Origin: an uncultured Verrucomicrobiales bacterium | GTDB taxonomy: Bacteria > Verrucomicrobiota > Verrucomicrobiae > Limisphaerales > CANJSG01 | Length of the DNA stretch: 22,590 nt | Assembly: GCA_946480965.1 (NCBI GenBank) | Contig: CAMLMI010000029.1 | Span: forward strand, 1 to 22,590 | Reading direction: 5' to 3' | Shown: piece by piece, positions 16,522 to 22,590 of the stretch | How the letters are laid out: every line of letters begins with the position of its first letter | How positions within the stretch are numbered: the first letter of the stretch is position 1 | The notes under the pieces: generated by a model | Told to the model about the DNA's origin: nothing | What the model saw: only the letters and a program-made list of their open reading frames with translations | Databases searched by the model: none | Translations under genes and position numbers: made by a program

Positions 16522-17184
16522 ATGTCACGGCGGATTCTGGCGTTTACCCTCATCGAACTGCTGGTCGTCATCGCCATCATCGCGATCCTCGCCGGCATGT
16601 TGCTTCCCACCCTGGCCAAGGCGAAGGGCAAGGCCCACAACATCACCTGCCTGAACAACCTCAAGCAGTGGGGTCTGGCCACCCAGCTCTACGCTTCGGA
16701 CAACAACGACTTCCTTCCACCGGACGGCACCCCGAACCCAAACCCGAACTACACCGGCAGCGGCTGGTATGTGGAGCTGCCCAAGATGATCGGGGTGAAG
16801 CCCTACTTCTCGAACGAGTGGCTCCAGGTGGAAGGCTCGCGCCCCGGGGGCAATCTCTGGGTCTGCCCGTCGAACGATCGCGGAGCGACGAACAACCGTC
16901 TCTTCCACTACTGCCTGAACCAGGGAGTCAGCGACACCGGAGAGGCGAACAGGGCGCGCAAACTGGGAACCATTCCCAGCCCGGCCGCCACCGTTTGGCT
17001 GTTCGACAGCAAGAACAAGCCCGCCGTGGGCCCCGCCAACTACGTCCATACCAACCTTCATTCCAAGGGCGCTCAGTTCACCTTCCTCGACGGGCACGCC
17101 AAGCTCTTCAAAGCTCCCGAGTATTGGGACTTCGCCACCAATAAGGGCCGGACGAACAACGCCGACTTGGTCTGGGAACCTTGA
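16522..17184 (+). CDS. Type IV pilin-like (pseudopilin) protein with H-X9-DG motif
   Basis: The 220-residue product starts with a prepilin leader and methylation/cleavage segment, [19 protein letters not shown] (residues 7-25), with the hydrophobic helix that anchors pseudopilins; the +5 glutamate is present. The body has the C-terminal [12 protein letters not shown], an exact H-X9-DG motif typical of the greatly expanded pilin-like proteins of Verrucomicrobiota, Planctomycetota and Lentisphaerota. The residue before the cleavage Phe is Ala rather than the commoner Gly. The protein would be processed by a prepilin peptidase and exported by a type II/IV-like machine such as that of the ATPase at 9416-11140. 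Function of the H-X9-DG class is not established. Confidence 0.93.
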   Translation: MSRRILAFTLIELLVVIAIIAILAGMLLPTLAKAKGKAHNITCLNNLKQWGLATQLYASDNNDFLPPDGTPNPNPNYTGSGWYVELPKMIGVKPYFSNEWLQVEGSRPGGNLWVCPSNDRGATNNRLFHYCLNQGVSDTGEANRARKLGTIPSPAATVWLFDSKNKPAVGPANYVHTNLHSKGAQFTFLDGHAKLFKAPEYWDFATNKGRTNNADLVWEP

Positions 17185-17233
17185 GTCTTGGCTTCTGTGG
17201 CGGCTAACGGGCGTTCGCCGGAAACACCTTCGG

Positions 17234-17728
17234 TTATTCGGCACTCCTCATACGCTCCACTTTCCGCGCCCATCTCAGCGCCAACCAGAACGGTCCCGCG
17301 CAGAACACGCCGAAGGAGCAGTCCACCGCGATGTGCCACCAAGGGATGCCCCGGATCGGTCCGAAGACCAGCGCCCACGGCACGACCAGCGCGCACGCGA
17401 TCAGGCCGAACTGGAAGAGCCAGACGTTCCGCACCGGATCACGCCACGCTCCCACATACAGCACCGCCAGGACGAGGTGGGCGAACGCGAGCCAATCGGT
17501 GCCGTAGAAGAGGAAGGGCGCCTGCGCCTCCGTCGCTCTCAAGCCCGCGAGCAGCGTCGCCACCCAGTCCGCCACCGCGTTGCCCTCGATTCCGACGACG
17601 TGTTGGGCCAGCTCCAGCTGCCAGACGAGCGGGATGGCGCTGAGTCCGCTCAGGACCAGGCCGATGATCACAAGGCCGACCATCCAGCGGATGCGACGGA
17701 GCAGGGGTTCAGATTTCGACGGGCGCAT
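17234..17728 (-). CDS. Conserved four-helix integral membrane protein
   Basis: The 164-residue protein has about four transmembrane segments (starting at WMVGLVIIGLVLSGLSAIPL, then FLFYGTDWLAFAHLVLAVLY, FQFGLIACALVVPWALV, and a last one around FGVFCAGPFWLAL). The linked motifs YGTDWLAFAH, RDPVRNVWLFQFG and GPIRGIPWW are ones I recall from an uncharacterised family in Bacteroidota and Verrucomicrobiota. No catalytic motif is obvious. The start at MRPSKSEP (17728) excludes 47 upstream codons that cross a hairpin. It lies 115 bp after the preceding membrane-protein gene, so membership in that operon is possible but not tight. No clear terminator separates it from the convergent pilin-like gene. 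Confidence 0.82.
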   Translation of the reverse strand: MRPSKSEPLLRRIRWMVGLVIIGLVLSGLSAIPLVWQLELAQHVVGIEGNAVADWVATLLAGLRATEAQAPFLFYGTDWLAFAHLVLAVLYVGAWRDPVRNVWLFQFGLIACALVVPWALVFGPIRGIPWWHIAVDCSFGVFCAGPFWLALRWARKVERMRSAE

Positions 17729-17813
17729 TGTGCAGATGGGAACGGGCCAACCATTGAGCTTTTCGAGAAGGAGGGCGAGCGCCAGATGGGGAACCCGGCC
17801 GACAGGGTTGTAG

Positions 17814-17833
17814 GCCCGGTCCCCGGACCGGGC
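17814..17833. repeat. GC-rich perfect hairpin between two membrane-protein genes
   Basis: G-CCCGGTCC-CC-GGACCGGG-C is a 9-bp palindromic stem with a minimal loop, 11 bp downstream of the stop at 17844 on the minus strand. No T-run follows. It may protect the 3' end of, or attenuate, the operon transcript. Confidence 0.5.
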
Positions 17834-17843
17834 GCGGGCGCTC

Positions 17844-18608
17844 TCATCGCCGTAGCGGCGCGGTCTCAACCTCGTTTGGCCGGCTCACCGAATACTTTCC
17901 GTCCAGACAATCGGCCCAGTGCTGGAGGAAGAAGCGCTTCTCCGTGGGCAGGACCGTGTCGGCGCGGCCGATGAACGGACGCAGCGCGGTCGTCATCTGG
18001 AGCAGCACGAAGACGAAGATGAAGGTCCAGCAGGCCAGGCCGGTCTGGCTGCGGGCGCGGAACTGGTCGAAGCCGCGCAGCATCAGCCGCAGTCCGAAGA
18101 TCACGCCCACCACGCCGAGCACAAGATGGAGGAAACCCATCGCGACGAGGGATTCGGTCGATTGCGAGAAAACCCACGCCACCGGAGCGAAGCTGAGGAG
18201 CAGCACCGTCAGCAGCGCGAGCATCGAGGCCAGCATGCCGGCCACTTCGCCCAACGTGGCGCGCGCGCCTCCGAGGCAGGCGAAGACATAGAGGCTCGGC
18301 AAACAGATGGCCCCGGCGAAGAGCAGCCCGCCCACCAGCTTCACCGGCGAAAGCCAGAGCTGTTCGTGCCCCGAGAACGTGCCCATGACGAAGCCATAGA
18401 CGAGCCCGCAGCCCACGATGATGCCGAGCATCCAGCCGAGCATCCGCCCCACACCGGCGTCGCGCAGATGTCCGGGCAGGCTTTCGGGACGGCGCACCAG
18501 TGCCTCGATCGCACCGAAGGCGGAGGTGACGGGCGGTGCGGCTTCAAGGGCCGGAACCGAAGGGTCGGCGGCGGGGAGCGGCGGAGGATTGGGGAAGGAG
18601 TCGTTCAT
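17844..18608 (-). CDS. Polytopic membrane protein, paralogue A
   Basis: The 254-residue protein has a proline-rich cytoplasmic N-terminus (~1-30) and about six hydrophobic segments. Its core, MGTFSGHEQLWLSPVKLVGG followed by CLPSLYVFACLGG, matches a membrane family I recall from Leptospira, Bacteroidota and Verrucomicrobiota, often mislabelled as actin-binding WH2 protein and loosely Yip1-like. No enzyme motif is visible. It lies 51 bp downstream of a gene whose product shares the MG-N5-EQ-L...VK/IKL pattern, so the two look like an old tandem duplication. Function is unknown. Confidence 0.78.
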   Translation of the reverse strand: MNDSFPNPPPLPAADPSVPALEAAPPVTSAFGAIEALVRRPESLPGHLRDAGVGRMLGWMLGIIVGCGLVYGFVMGTFSGHEQLWLSPVKLVGGLLFAGAICLPSLYVFACLGGARATLGEVAGMLASMLALLTVLLLSFAPVAWVFSQSTESLVAMGFLHLVLGVVGVIFGLRLMLRGFDQFRARSQTGLACWTFIFVFVLLQMTTALRPFIGRADTVLPTEKRFFLQHWADCLDGKYSVSRPNEVETAPLRR

Positions 18609-18659
18609 GGTTTCAGGAAGTGGAGGGTGGAGAAGGAGGGATGTCTCTGGGTCTTGGTT

Positions 18660-19361
18660 TCAGCGGAAAACGACGGCGAAGGCGTGGCCGAACGCCTCGA
18701 AGAAATTGCCCCGGAACGCATCGGCCCGGAGGAACTGCACCTCCAGTCCGGGGGAGCCGAAGAACGGCCGCGCGATCCAGGTGAGCTGCGTTCCGAGCAG
18801 GAAGTTGCCGGTCAGCCACGCGAGCAGCACACGCCAGCCGACGGCCTGGCCCCCGAGGCGTTGCAGCAGGCGCAGCAGGCGGACGTTCGCCGCGACTCCG
18901 GCGAAGGCGATGATGGCGACCTGCGACACCAGCAGCACCGCATGGCCCGAAGCCCGGCCCGCCGCTTCGGACATGGGCGGCAGGTTCCACACGAGGAACA
19001 GGATCAACGGGCTGAACGCGCCGAGGATCACGGCCGCAATGGCGAAGCTGAAGAGGATGGCGAGCAGCGACTGGCGGAAGCCGATGTTCAGCCCGAGCAA
19101 CGGCGCGAGCAGGCCGTTCAGCAGCCCGTTGCCCAGCGTGGTTAGCAGCAGGATGAGCGGCAGTTTGATGGCGGTGTAGAGCGCCTGTTCCGGCGCGCGC
19201 CACGCGCCCATGGCCGCGCCTCCGAGGGCCGCGCCCAGAACCACCAGCGCGAGGCTGCCCCCGATGGACCCGGCGGTGACCCGTTCGGTCCAGCCTGCAA
19301 GCCGGACATCGTCGCCGCTGAGCAACACAGGCAGATCGCGCCAGGTGAGGGAGTGGTTCAT
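18660..19361 (-). CDS. Polytopic membrane protein, paralogue B
   Basis: The 233-residue protein has about six transmembrane segments and the core MGAWRAPEQALYTAIKLPLI, then LLGLNIGFRQSLLAILFSFA, the same layout as its downstream neighbour. It starts at MNHSLTWRDL (19361), where AAAGGA lies 5 nt upstream as a good ribosome binding site, and the ATG overlaps the stop of the 99-residue gene (ATGA). The family has no assigned function that I know of. Translational coupling to the di-iron/barrel cluster suggests it works in the same process, perhaps as a membrane channel or scaffold; that is inference. Confidence 0.78.
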   Translation of the reverse strand: MNHSLTWRDLPVLLSGDDVRLAGWTERVTAGSIGGSLALVVLGAALGGAAMGAWRAPEQALYTAIKLPLILLLTTLGNGLLNGLLAPLLGLNIGFRQSLLAILFSFAIAAVILGAFSPLILFLVWNLPPMSEAAGRASGHAVLLVSQVAIIAFAGVAANVRLLRLLQRLGGQAVGWRVLLAWLTGNFLLGTQLTWIARPFFGSPGLEVQFLRADAFRGNFFEAFGHAFAVVFR

Positions 19362-19657
19362 CGGCTTCCTTTGCGCTTGGACAGGACACGGAGCCAACCG
19401 CCGCTCAATGCCGCGGCCAGAACCAAAATCGGCACGGCCAGCACGGCTCCGAAATAGGCGATCAGATAGACCATCGCCTTGGCCGCAGCGGTCTCGGCCG
19501 TGAGGCCGGTCTGGACGGTGCCGGTCAGGATGGTTGTGGCATCACGCCACCCCAGGAGATGCACCGTTGCAAACAGGACGCCGATCAGCGCGGCCCAGAC
19601 GAGGAAACCAAGAGGCGAAAACGTGGGCACCATCAGGCCGCTGAGTTTGTTTTTCAT
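19358..19657 (-). CDS. Small two-helix membrane protein
   Basis: The 99-residue product has two hydrophobic segments (FLVWAALIGVLFATVHLLG and AVLAVPILVLAAALSGGWL) with a short polar linker and a basic C-terminus (SKRKGSR). I do not recognise its family. The start MKNKLSG at 19657 is supported by GGAG 8 nt upstream and by the ATGA overlap with the barrel-protein stop. The next gene also overlaps it by ATGA. Two coupled junctions around such a short gene make it very likely to be real. Confidence 0.8.
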   Translation of the reverse strand: MKNKLSGLMVPTFSPLGFLVWAALIGVLFATVHLLGWRDATTILTGTVQTGLTAETAAAKAMVYLIAYFGAVLAVPILVLAAALSGGWLRVLSKRKGSR

Positions 19658-20844
19658 GGCAGTTTCTCCAGCACGCGTTTCCAGACGGGGCCGAGGACCA
19701 TCGAGTAGAGCATGGCCGAGTCGCCCACTTGGTTGCTCGCCGCATAGCGCAGCGCGCCATTCTCGCGGACCGGCAACGCCGCGAAATCCAGCGTGGTGTG
19801 CAGCGCGCGAAGGAAGTCCAGATCCCGGAAGGAAGCCGCAGCAATGAAGGCCAGACCGCTCCCGCCGGCGCTCACTTCCAGCACCGGCACCACGGCTCCG
19901 GAATCGATGTCGAGCGGGCCTTCCCAGGCCGACGGCCATTCCTTGGACCACGCGAAGCCGCACAGCTCCCGCTTCAGTTCCGCTTTGGCGCGCGTGAACT
20001 GCGCTTCGGCGAATTCCGGGTCGATCAATCTAAGGCAATGCACGGCCAGCCAGATGGACGAACCTTCCGGTCCGTCCAGAGGCGTGGCGTCGGTGGTGTA
20101 GCTCGAGACCAACAGGCCGGTCTTCGGATCGACCAGCTTCTCCTTGGCTTTGGACAGCCAGTTCGCGATCAGCCGGGAGTGATCGGTGCGGTCGAGATAG
20201 TCGGAGACCCGCACGGCAGCCATCGCCATCGCGTGGTCGAAGAGCCAGCATTCGTCGGGATAGCTCTCTAAGGCCATCGACGCGCTGCCGCTAAAGCCGG
20301 TGGCGATGCGCTTGGTTCGTTCCGCTAGCAGCTCCCGGTAGCCTTCGTGCTCCTGCACGACCCGCCTCATGGCCAGCATCATCGCGATCTCGCCGTCGAT
20401 GAAGAGGCTCCTCGCCGGTTGCACCACGTAGTGTCGGCTGCGCGAATACGGCATCAGAAAGTAGTGCATCCCGTGCTCGGCTTCGCTGCGCAGCGTCTCG
20501 TCGATGATCGCGTCCATGATCGGCAACAGTTCCGGCTCCAACGACGGGTCTCGCACAGCCATCTCGGCGAATGCCATGACGAGAAAGGTGCGTCCCATGA
20601 AATCCCATTCCGCGTTGCTGCGGCGCATGGCCTGGAGCTCCGTCTCACGCGAAACGGGATCGCGCCACAGCTTGAGATGCCTTTCGGCCATCTCCCCGGC
20701 CTTCGCAGGAAGCCGGTCGTCGGAGAACACGGTGGCTAGGTCGGGTTTGAACAACCAATGGACGGCGGGCAGCCAAACCAAAGTTGCGCCGAGCAGTGAC
20801 AGCGCGGCGATTCCGGTCCGGGTCCATCTGGAAACGGGTTTCAT
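19654..20844 (-). CDS. Membrane-anchored protein resembling linalool dehydratase/isomerase barrel
   Basis: The 396-residue product has an N-terminal anchor or signal (GIAALSLLGATLVWLPAV, 11-28) and then helical hairpins in the pattern of an (alpha/alpha)6 barrel. Length and several blocks agree with the linalool dehydratase/isomerase (LDI) family as I remember it: ARSLFIDGEIAMMLAM, ESYPDECW (193-200) and LVDPKTGLLVSSY (238-250). LDI interconverts myrcene, linalool and geraniol using two cysteines and a histidine. By my hand alignment those positions appear replaced here (Ser194, Asp203 and Glu152), so the chemistry probably differs. GGAG lies 5 nt upstream, and both ends overlap neighbours by ATGA. 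A generic six-hairpin glycosidase-like barrel is the alternative. Confidence 0.7.
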   Translation of the reverse strand: MKPVSRWTRTGIAALSLLGATLVWLPAVHWLFKPDLATVFSDDRLPAKAGEMAERHLKLWRDPVSRETELQAMRRSNAEWDFMGRTFLVMAFAEMAVRDPSLEPELLPIMDAIIDETLRSEAEHGMHYFLMPYSRSRHYVVQPARSLFIDGEIAMMLAMRRVVQEHEGYRELLAERTKRIATGFSGSASMALESYPDECWLFDHAMAMAAVRVSDYLDRTDHSRLIANWLSKAKEKLVDPKTGLLVSSYTTDATPLDGPEGSSIWLAVHCLRLIDPEFAEAQFTRAKAELKRELCGFAWSKEWPSAWEGPLDIDSGAVVPVLEVSAGGSGLAFIAAASFRDLDFLRALHTTLDFAALPVRENGALRYAASNQVGDSAMLYSMVLGPVWKRVLEKLP

Positions 20845-21539
20845 GGCAGCTCCAGGATCGAACGTTTCCGCCGTTGGGGTTCCTGTTGCAGCGACGCAGC
20901 GGGCGCGAGCGCCATCAACAACCCGTGCGTGCCGAGCATCAGCACGGTGAAGAGCACGATGAGCTTGAAGGACCGGAGATTGATCCAACTGGGGATGTCC
21001 AGCAGCAGGCCCAGGGGATTCACCACCACGTCCCAGGAGTTCCAGCGTTCGACGCGGCCGATGTAGAGGCCGAGCCCTGCGAGCACGATGGCGCAGACCG
21101 CCGCGATGCGGCCCACGGTCACCCCGTGGCGATCCGTCACGAGACGCTGCATCCACCGGAGGGAGAGAAATCCGGCCACCAGCCCGCTCATCGCGAAGAG
21201 CAGATGCAGCACGAGCTCGGTCCACCAACTGGACCGATGCGGCGGAGGCAGGTGGATCAGATCGGTCAGGAGGTAGGGTGCGTTGGGGAAGAAGAGCAGC
21301 CAGACCACGGCCCAGCTCCAGAAGCTCCGGTTCGATGAACGCATTCCTGCCCGTTGCAGCCCGAGCGCGATGAACAACGGGACCCAGGCGAGGAACAGAT
21401 TCCAGATGAGGTAGAGATCCCACGTGTGTCGGGTGAGCAGGGTGCGCGCGATGGTCAGAGCGACGGCGACGAGCGAGACCACGGCCAACGGAACGAGCGC
21501 CCGGAGATCTGGGTGCGAGAGCGAAAAGGGCCGGTTCAT
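20841..21539 (-). CDS. DUF1361 membrane protein
   Basis: The 232-residue protein has about six transmembrane helices and the two DUF1361 hallmarks: FFPNAPYLLTDLIHL (residues 83-97) and GRVERWNSWD (161-170). The family is widespread and uncharacterised. The start at 21539 overlaps the stop of the di-iron gene (ATGA), and its own stop overlaps the barrel-protein start, so it sits in the middle of a translationally coupled set. No Shine-Dalgarno sequence precedes it, as expected if it depends on re-initiation. Conserved polar residues (Asn, Asp, His) in membrane-edge motifs hint at a substrate or metal site, but that is inference. Confidence 0.9.
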   Translation of the reverse strand: MNRPFSLSHPDLRALVPLAVVSLVAVALTIARTLLTRHTWDLYLIWNLFLAWVPLFIALGLQRAGMRSSNRSFWSWAVVWLLFFPNAPYLLTDLIHLPPPHRSSWWTELVLHLLFAMSGLVAGFLSLRWMQRLVTDRHGVTVGRIAAVCAIVLAGLGLYIGRVERWNSWDVVVNPLGLLLDIPSWINLRSFKLIVLFTVLMLGTHGLLMALAPAASLQQEPQRRKRSILELP

Positions 21540-22273
21540 GGCAACTGGAGCTTGAAGGCTGGACGAGTGAGCGCGGGTTGGGGCGCGCTGGTGAAGATGG
21601 CGGCGGCGACTTCGTCGAAGAGCAGCCCGCAGTCCCACCAGAATCGCGCTGAGGAAACGCCGCACGCGCGGAGCACGGAGCGGTGATCGGCCAGCACAAC
21701 AACGCAGGCGAGGCGGAAGAGGATTCGCCAGGCCAGCCGGGTGGCGGCCCGAACTGGAAGCGGCGTGCGGAGGAAGGCTTGTTGCAGCGTGTCGATGTGG
21801 AAGGCGATGTGGCCTTCTTCGTCGTGCTGGATCTGGGCGAAGACGGCGCGGCACACGAGATCGGCGGTGCCGTCGTGCAGGGCGCGGAAGTAGCGCTTGG
21901 CGATGATCTCCGGAATGAGGAGGACCATCAGCTCGTGGTGCAGACCGAAGAGCCGGCGCAGCAGGATGAAACAGCCGTCGCTCCAGTGGCTGCTCAACAA
22001 GGTGCCGCCCAGCCCGCGAATGATGCCCGCCATCAGGCGCGCGTGCTCCTGCTCTTCCTTCACGAAGAGACCGATGGCGGCCTCATAGGTTGCGTCGCGG
22101 GTGCTGGCGGCCTGTTTGCGGAGATGGGTGCCTTCGCCGCTTTCACCGACCTGGAAACGCTGCAAAGAGCGGATCAACGGATCGCGCAGATGTGGGTCCA
22201 CATGGATGCCTCGATCCCACGGAACGGGGAGTCGATGGTCGCGGTTATGTTGGAAATAGTTCAGCCAGTGCAT
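21536..22273 (-). CDS. Ferritin-like di-iron protein
   Basis: The 245-residue helical protein carries a full set of ferritin-like di-iron ligands: Glu44 or Glu47, an ExxH at 74-77 (within KEEQEHARLM), Glu122 (LLIPEIIAK) and a second ExxH at 152-155 (within HDEEGHIAFH). This four-helix carboxylate-bridged site is used by rubrerythrin-like, oxidase, desaturase and hydroxylase-like proteins, so redox or oxygen chemistry is likely but the substrate is unknown. A hydrophobic stretch near 182-195 could contact the membrane. It is the first gene of the ATGA-coupled cluster, 60 bp after ispH, with AAGGAG 4 nt before the ATG. Confidence 0.83.
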   Translation of the reverse strand: MHWLNYFQHNRDHRLPVPWDRGIHVDPHLRDPLIRSLQRFQVGESGEGTHLRKQAASTRDATYEAAIGLFVKEEQEHARLMAGIIRGLGGTLLSSHWSDGCFILLRRLFGLHHELMVLLIPEIIAKRYFRALHDGTADLVCRAVFAQIQHDEEGHIAFHIDTLQQAFLRTPLPVRAATRLAWRILFRLACVVVLADHRSVLRACGVSSARFWWDCGLLFDEVAAAIFTSAPQPALTRPAFKLQLP

Positions 22274-22277
22274 GGGT

Positions 22278-22283
22278 CTCCTT
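22278..22283 (-). promoter_or_regulatory. Shine-Dalgarno site of the di-iron cluster
   Basis: AAGGAG with a 4-nt spacer precedes the ATG at 22273. It is one of the strongest ribosome binding sites in the window, where most housekeeping genes show none, and it fixes this start. Confidence 0.75.
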
Positions 22284-22333
22284 GTTCTGCGGGCGTGAGT
22301 CGGCCTGTCTTCTGTTTCGTGGGAACGGTAGGT

Positions 22334-22590
22334 TCAGCCCCCGGCCACTTCGGCGCGGATGCTGGTGGTGCGGGAGATGGCTTCGCCCAGCGCCATCAGC
22401 GCGGACGCGACTTCTTCGATGAGATCGTCGGGCGTGGAGGTGCCGGCGGTCAGACCCACGGTCTCGGCTTCCGCGATCCATTCGAGGCGGAGCTGGTCGG
22501 CGCTTTGCACATGGTGGACGCGCGGGCAGAAACGCTCGCAGGTGGCGACGAGCTGGCGGGTGTTGTTGCTGTTGGCCCCGCCCACGACGA
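22334..22590 (-). CDS. ispH: 4-hydroxy-3-methylbut-2-enyl diphosphate reductase, C-terminal part (cut by window edge)
   Basis: The last 84 residues are in the window and read off its right edge. They contain GGANSNNTRQL (the conserved substrate-binding S-x-N motif), a Cys shortly after (VATCERFC) that fits the third cysteine of the 4Fe-4S cluster, and VGLTAGTSTPDDLIEEV, the near-invariant IspH C-terminal signature. IspH makes IPP and DMAPP in the last step of the MEP isoprenoid pathway. A 60-bp gap without a clear terminator separates it from the di-iron gene on the same strand, so read-through is possible. Confidence 0.95.
   Translation of the reverse strand, partial: VVGGANSNNTRQLVATCERFCPRVHHVQSADQLRLEWIAEAETVGLTAGTSTPDDLIEEVASALMALGEAISRTTSIRAEVAGG

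Overview
This 22.6 kb window is GC-rich chromosomal DNA, most likely from a member of the Verrucomicrobiota (possibly the Limisphaerales/Pedosphaera side; the order is a guess). The phylum call rests on the combination of a TIGR03790-family protein, a type IV pilin-like protein with an exact H-X9-DG motif, a DUF2231 membrane domain fused to a planctomycete-type cytochrome c, weak Shine-Dalgarno use at most housekeeping genes, and short modular intergenic hairpins. No tRNA, rRNA, CRISPR array, insertion sequence or phage gene is visible. The density of intact, mostly compact genes argues for ordinary chromosome with one accessory-looking cluster at the right end.

Layout. 51-1944: dnaN and an atypical thymidylate kinase, convergent on a shared bidirectional terminator. 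2088-4650: a PhnP-like metallo-beta-lactamase-fold hydrolase followed 4 bp later by a secreted TIGR03790/TPR protein. 4691-4790: an array of small hairpins framed by an outer inverted repeat. 4795-12008, all minus strand: a LOG-family phosphoribohydrolase, a free-standing periplasmic CHASE2 protein, a DUF47/Pit phosphate-transport pair with a candidate operator, a DUF2231-cytochrome c fusion, a GspE/PulE ATPase, and a TPR protein carrying a GspE N-terminal (MshEN-like) domain but no ATPase. 12260-16460, plus strand: a lipoprotein with an internal duplication, then ResB and CcsA, i.e. a System II cytochrome c maturation operon whose likely clients include the CXXCH protein at 8325-9224. 16522-17184: the pilin-like protein.

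17234-22590, all minus strand: the end of ispH (cut by the window edge) is followed after 60 bp by a tightly packed cluster. It encodes a ferritin-like di-iron protein, a DUF1361 membrane protein, a protein resembling the linalool dehydratase/isomerase (alpha/alpha)6 barrel, a 99-residue membrane protein, two mutually similar polytopic membrane proteins, and (less tightly linked) a small four-helix membrane protein. Four successive junctions are 4-bp ATGA stop/start overlaps. This translationally coupled set, with no function I can assign from its parts, is the best candidate here for an undescribed system. A link to isoprenoid or lipid chemistry at the membrane is suggested by ispH and the barrel fold, but that is inference only.
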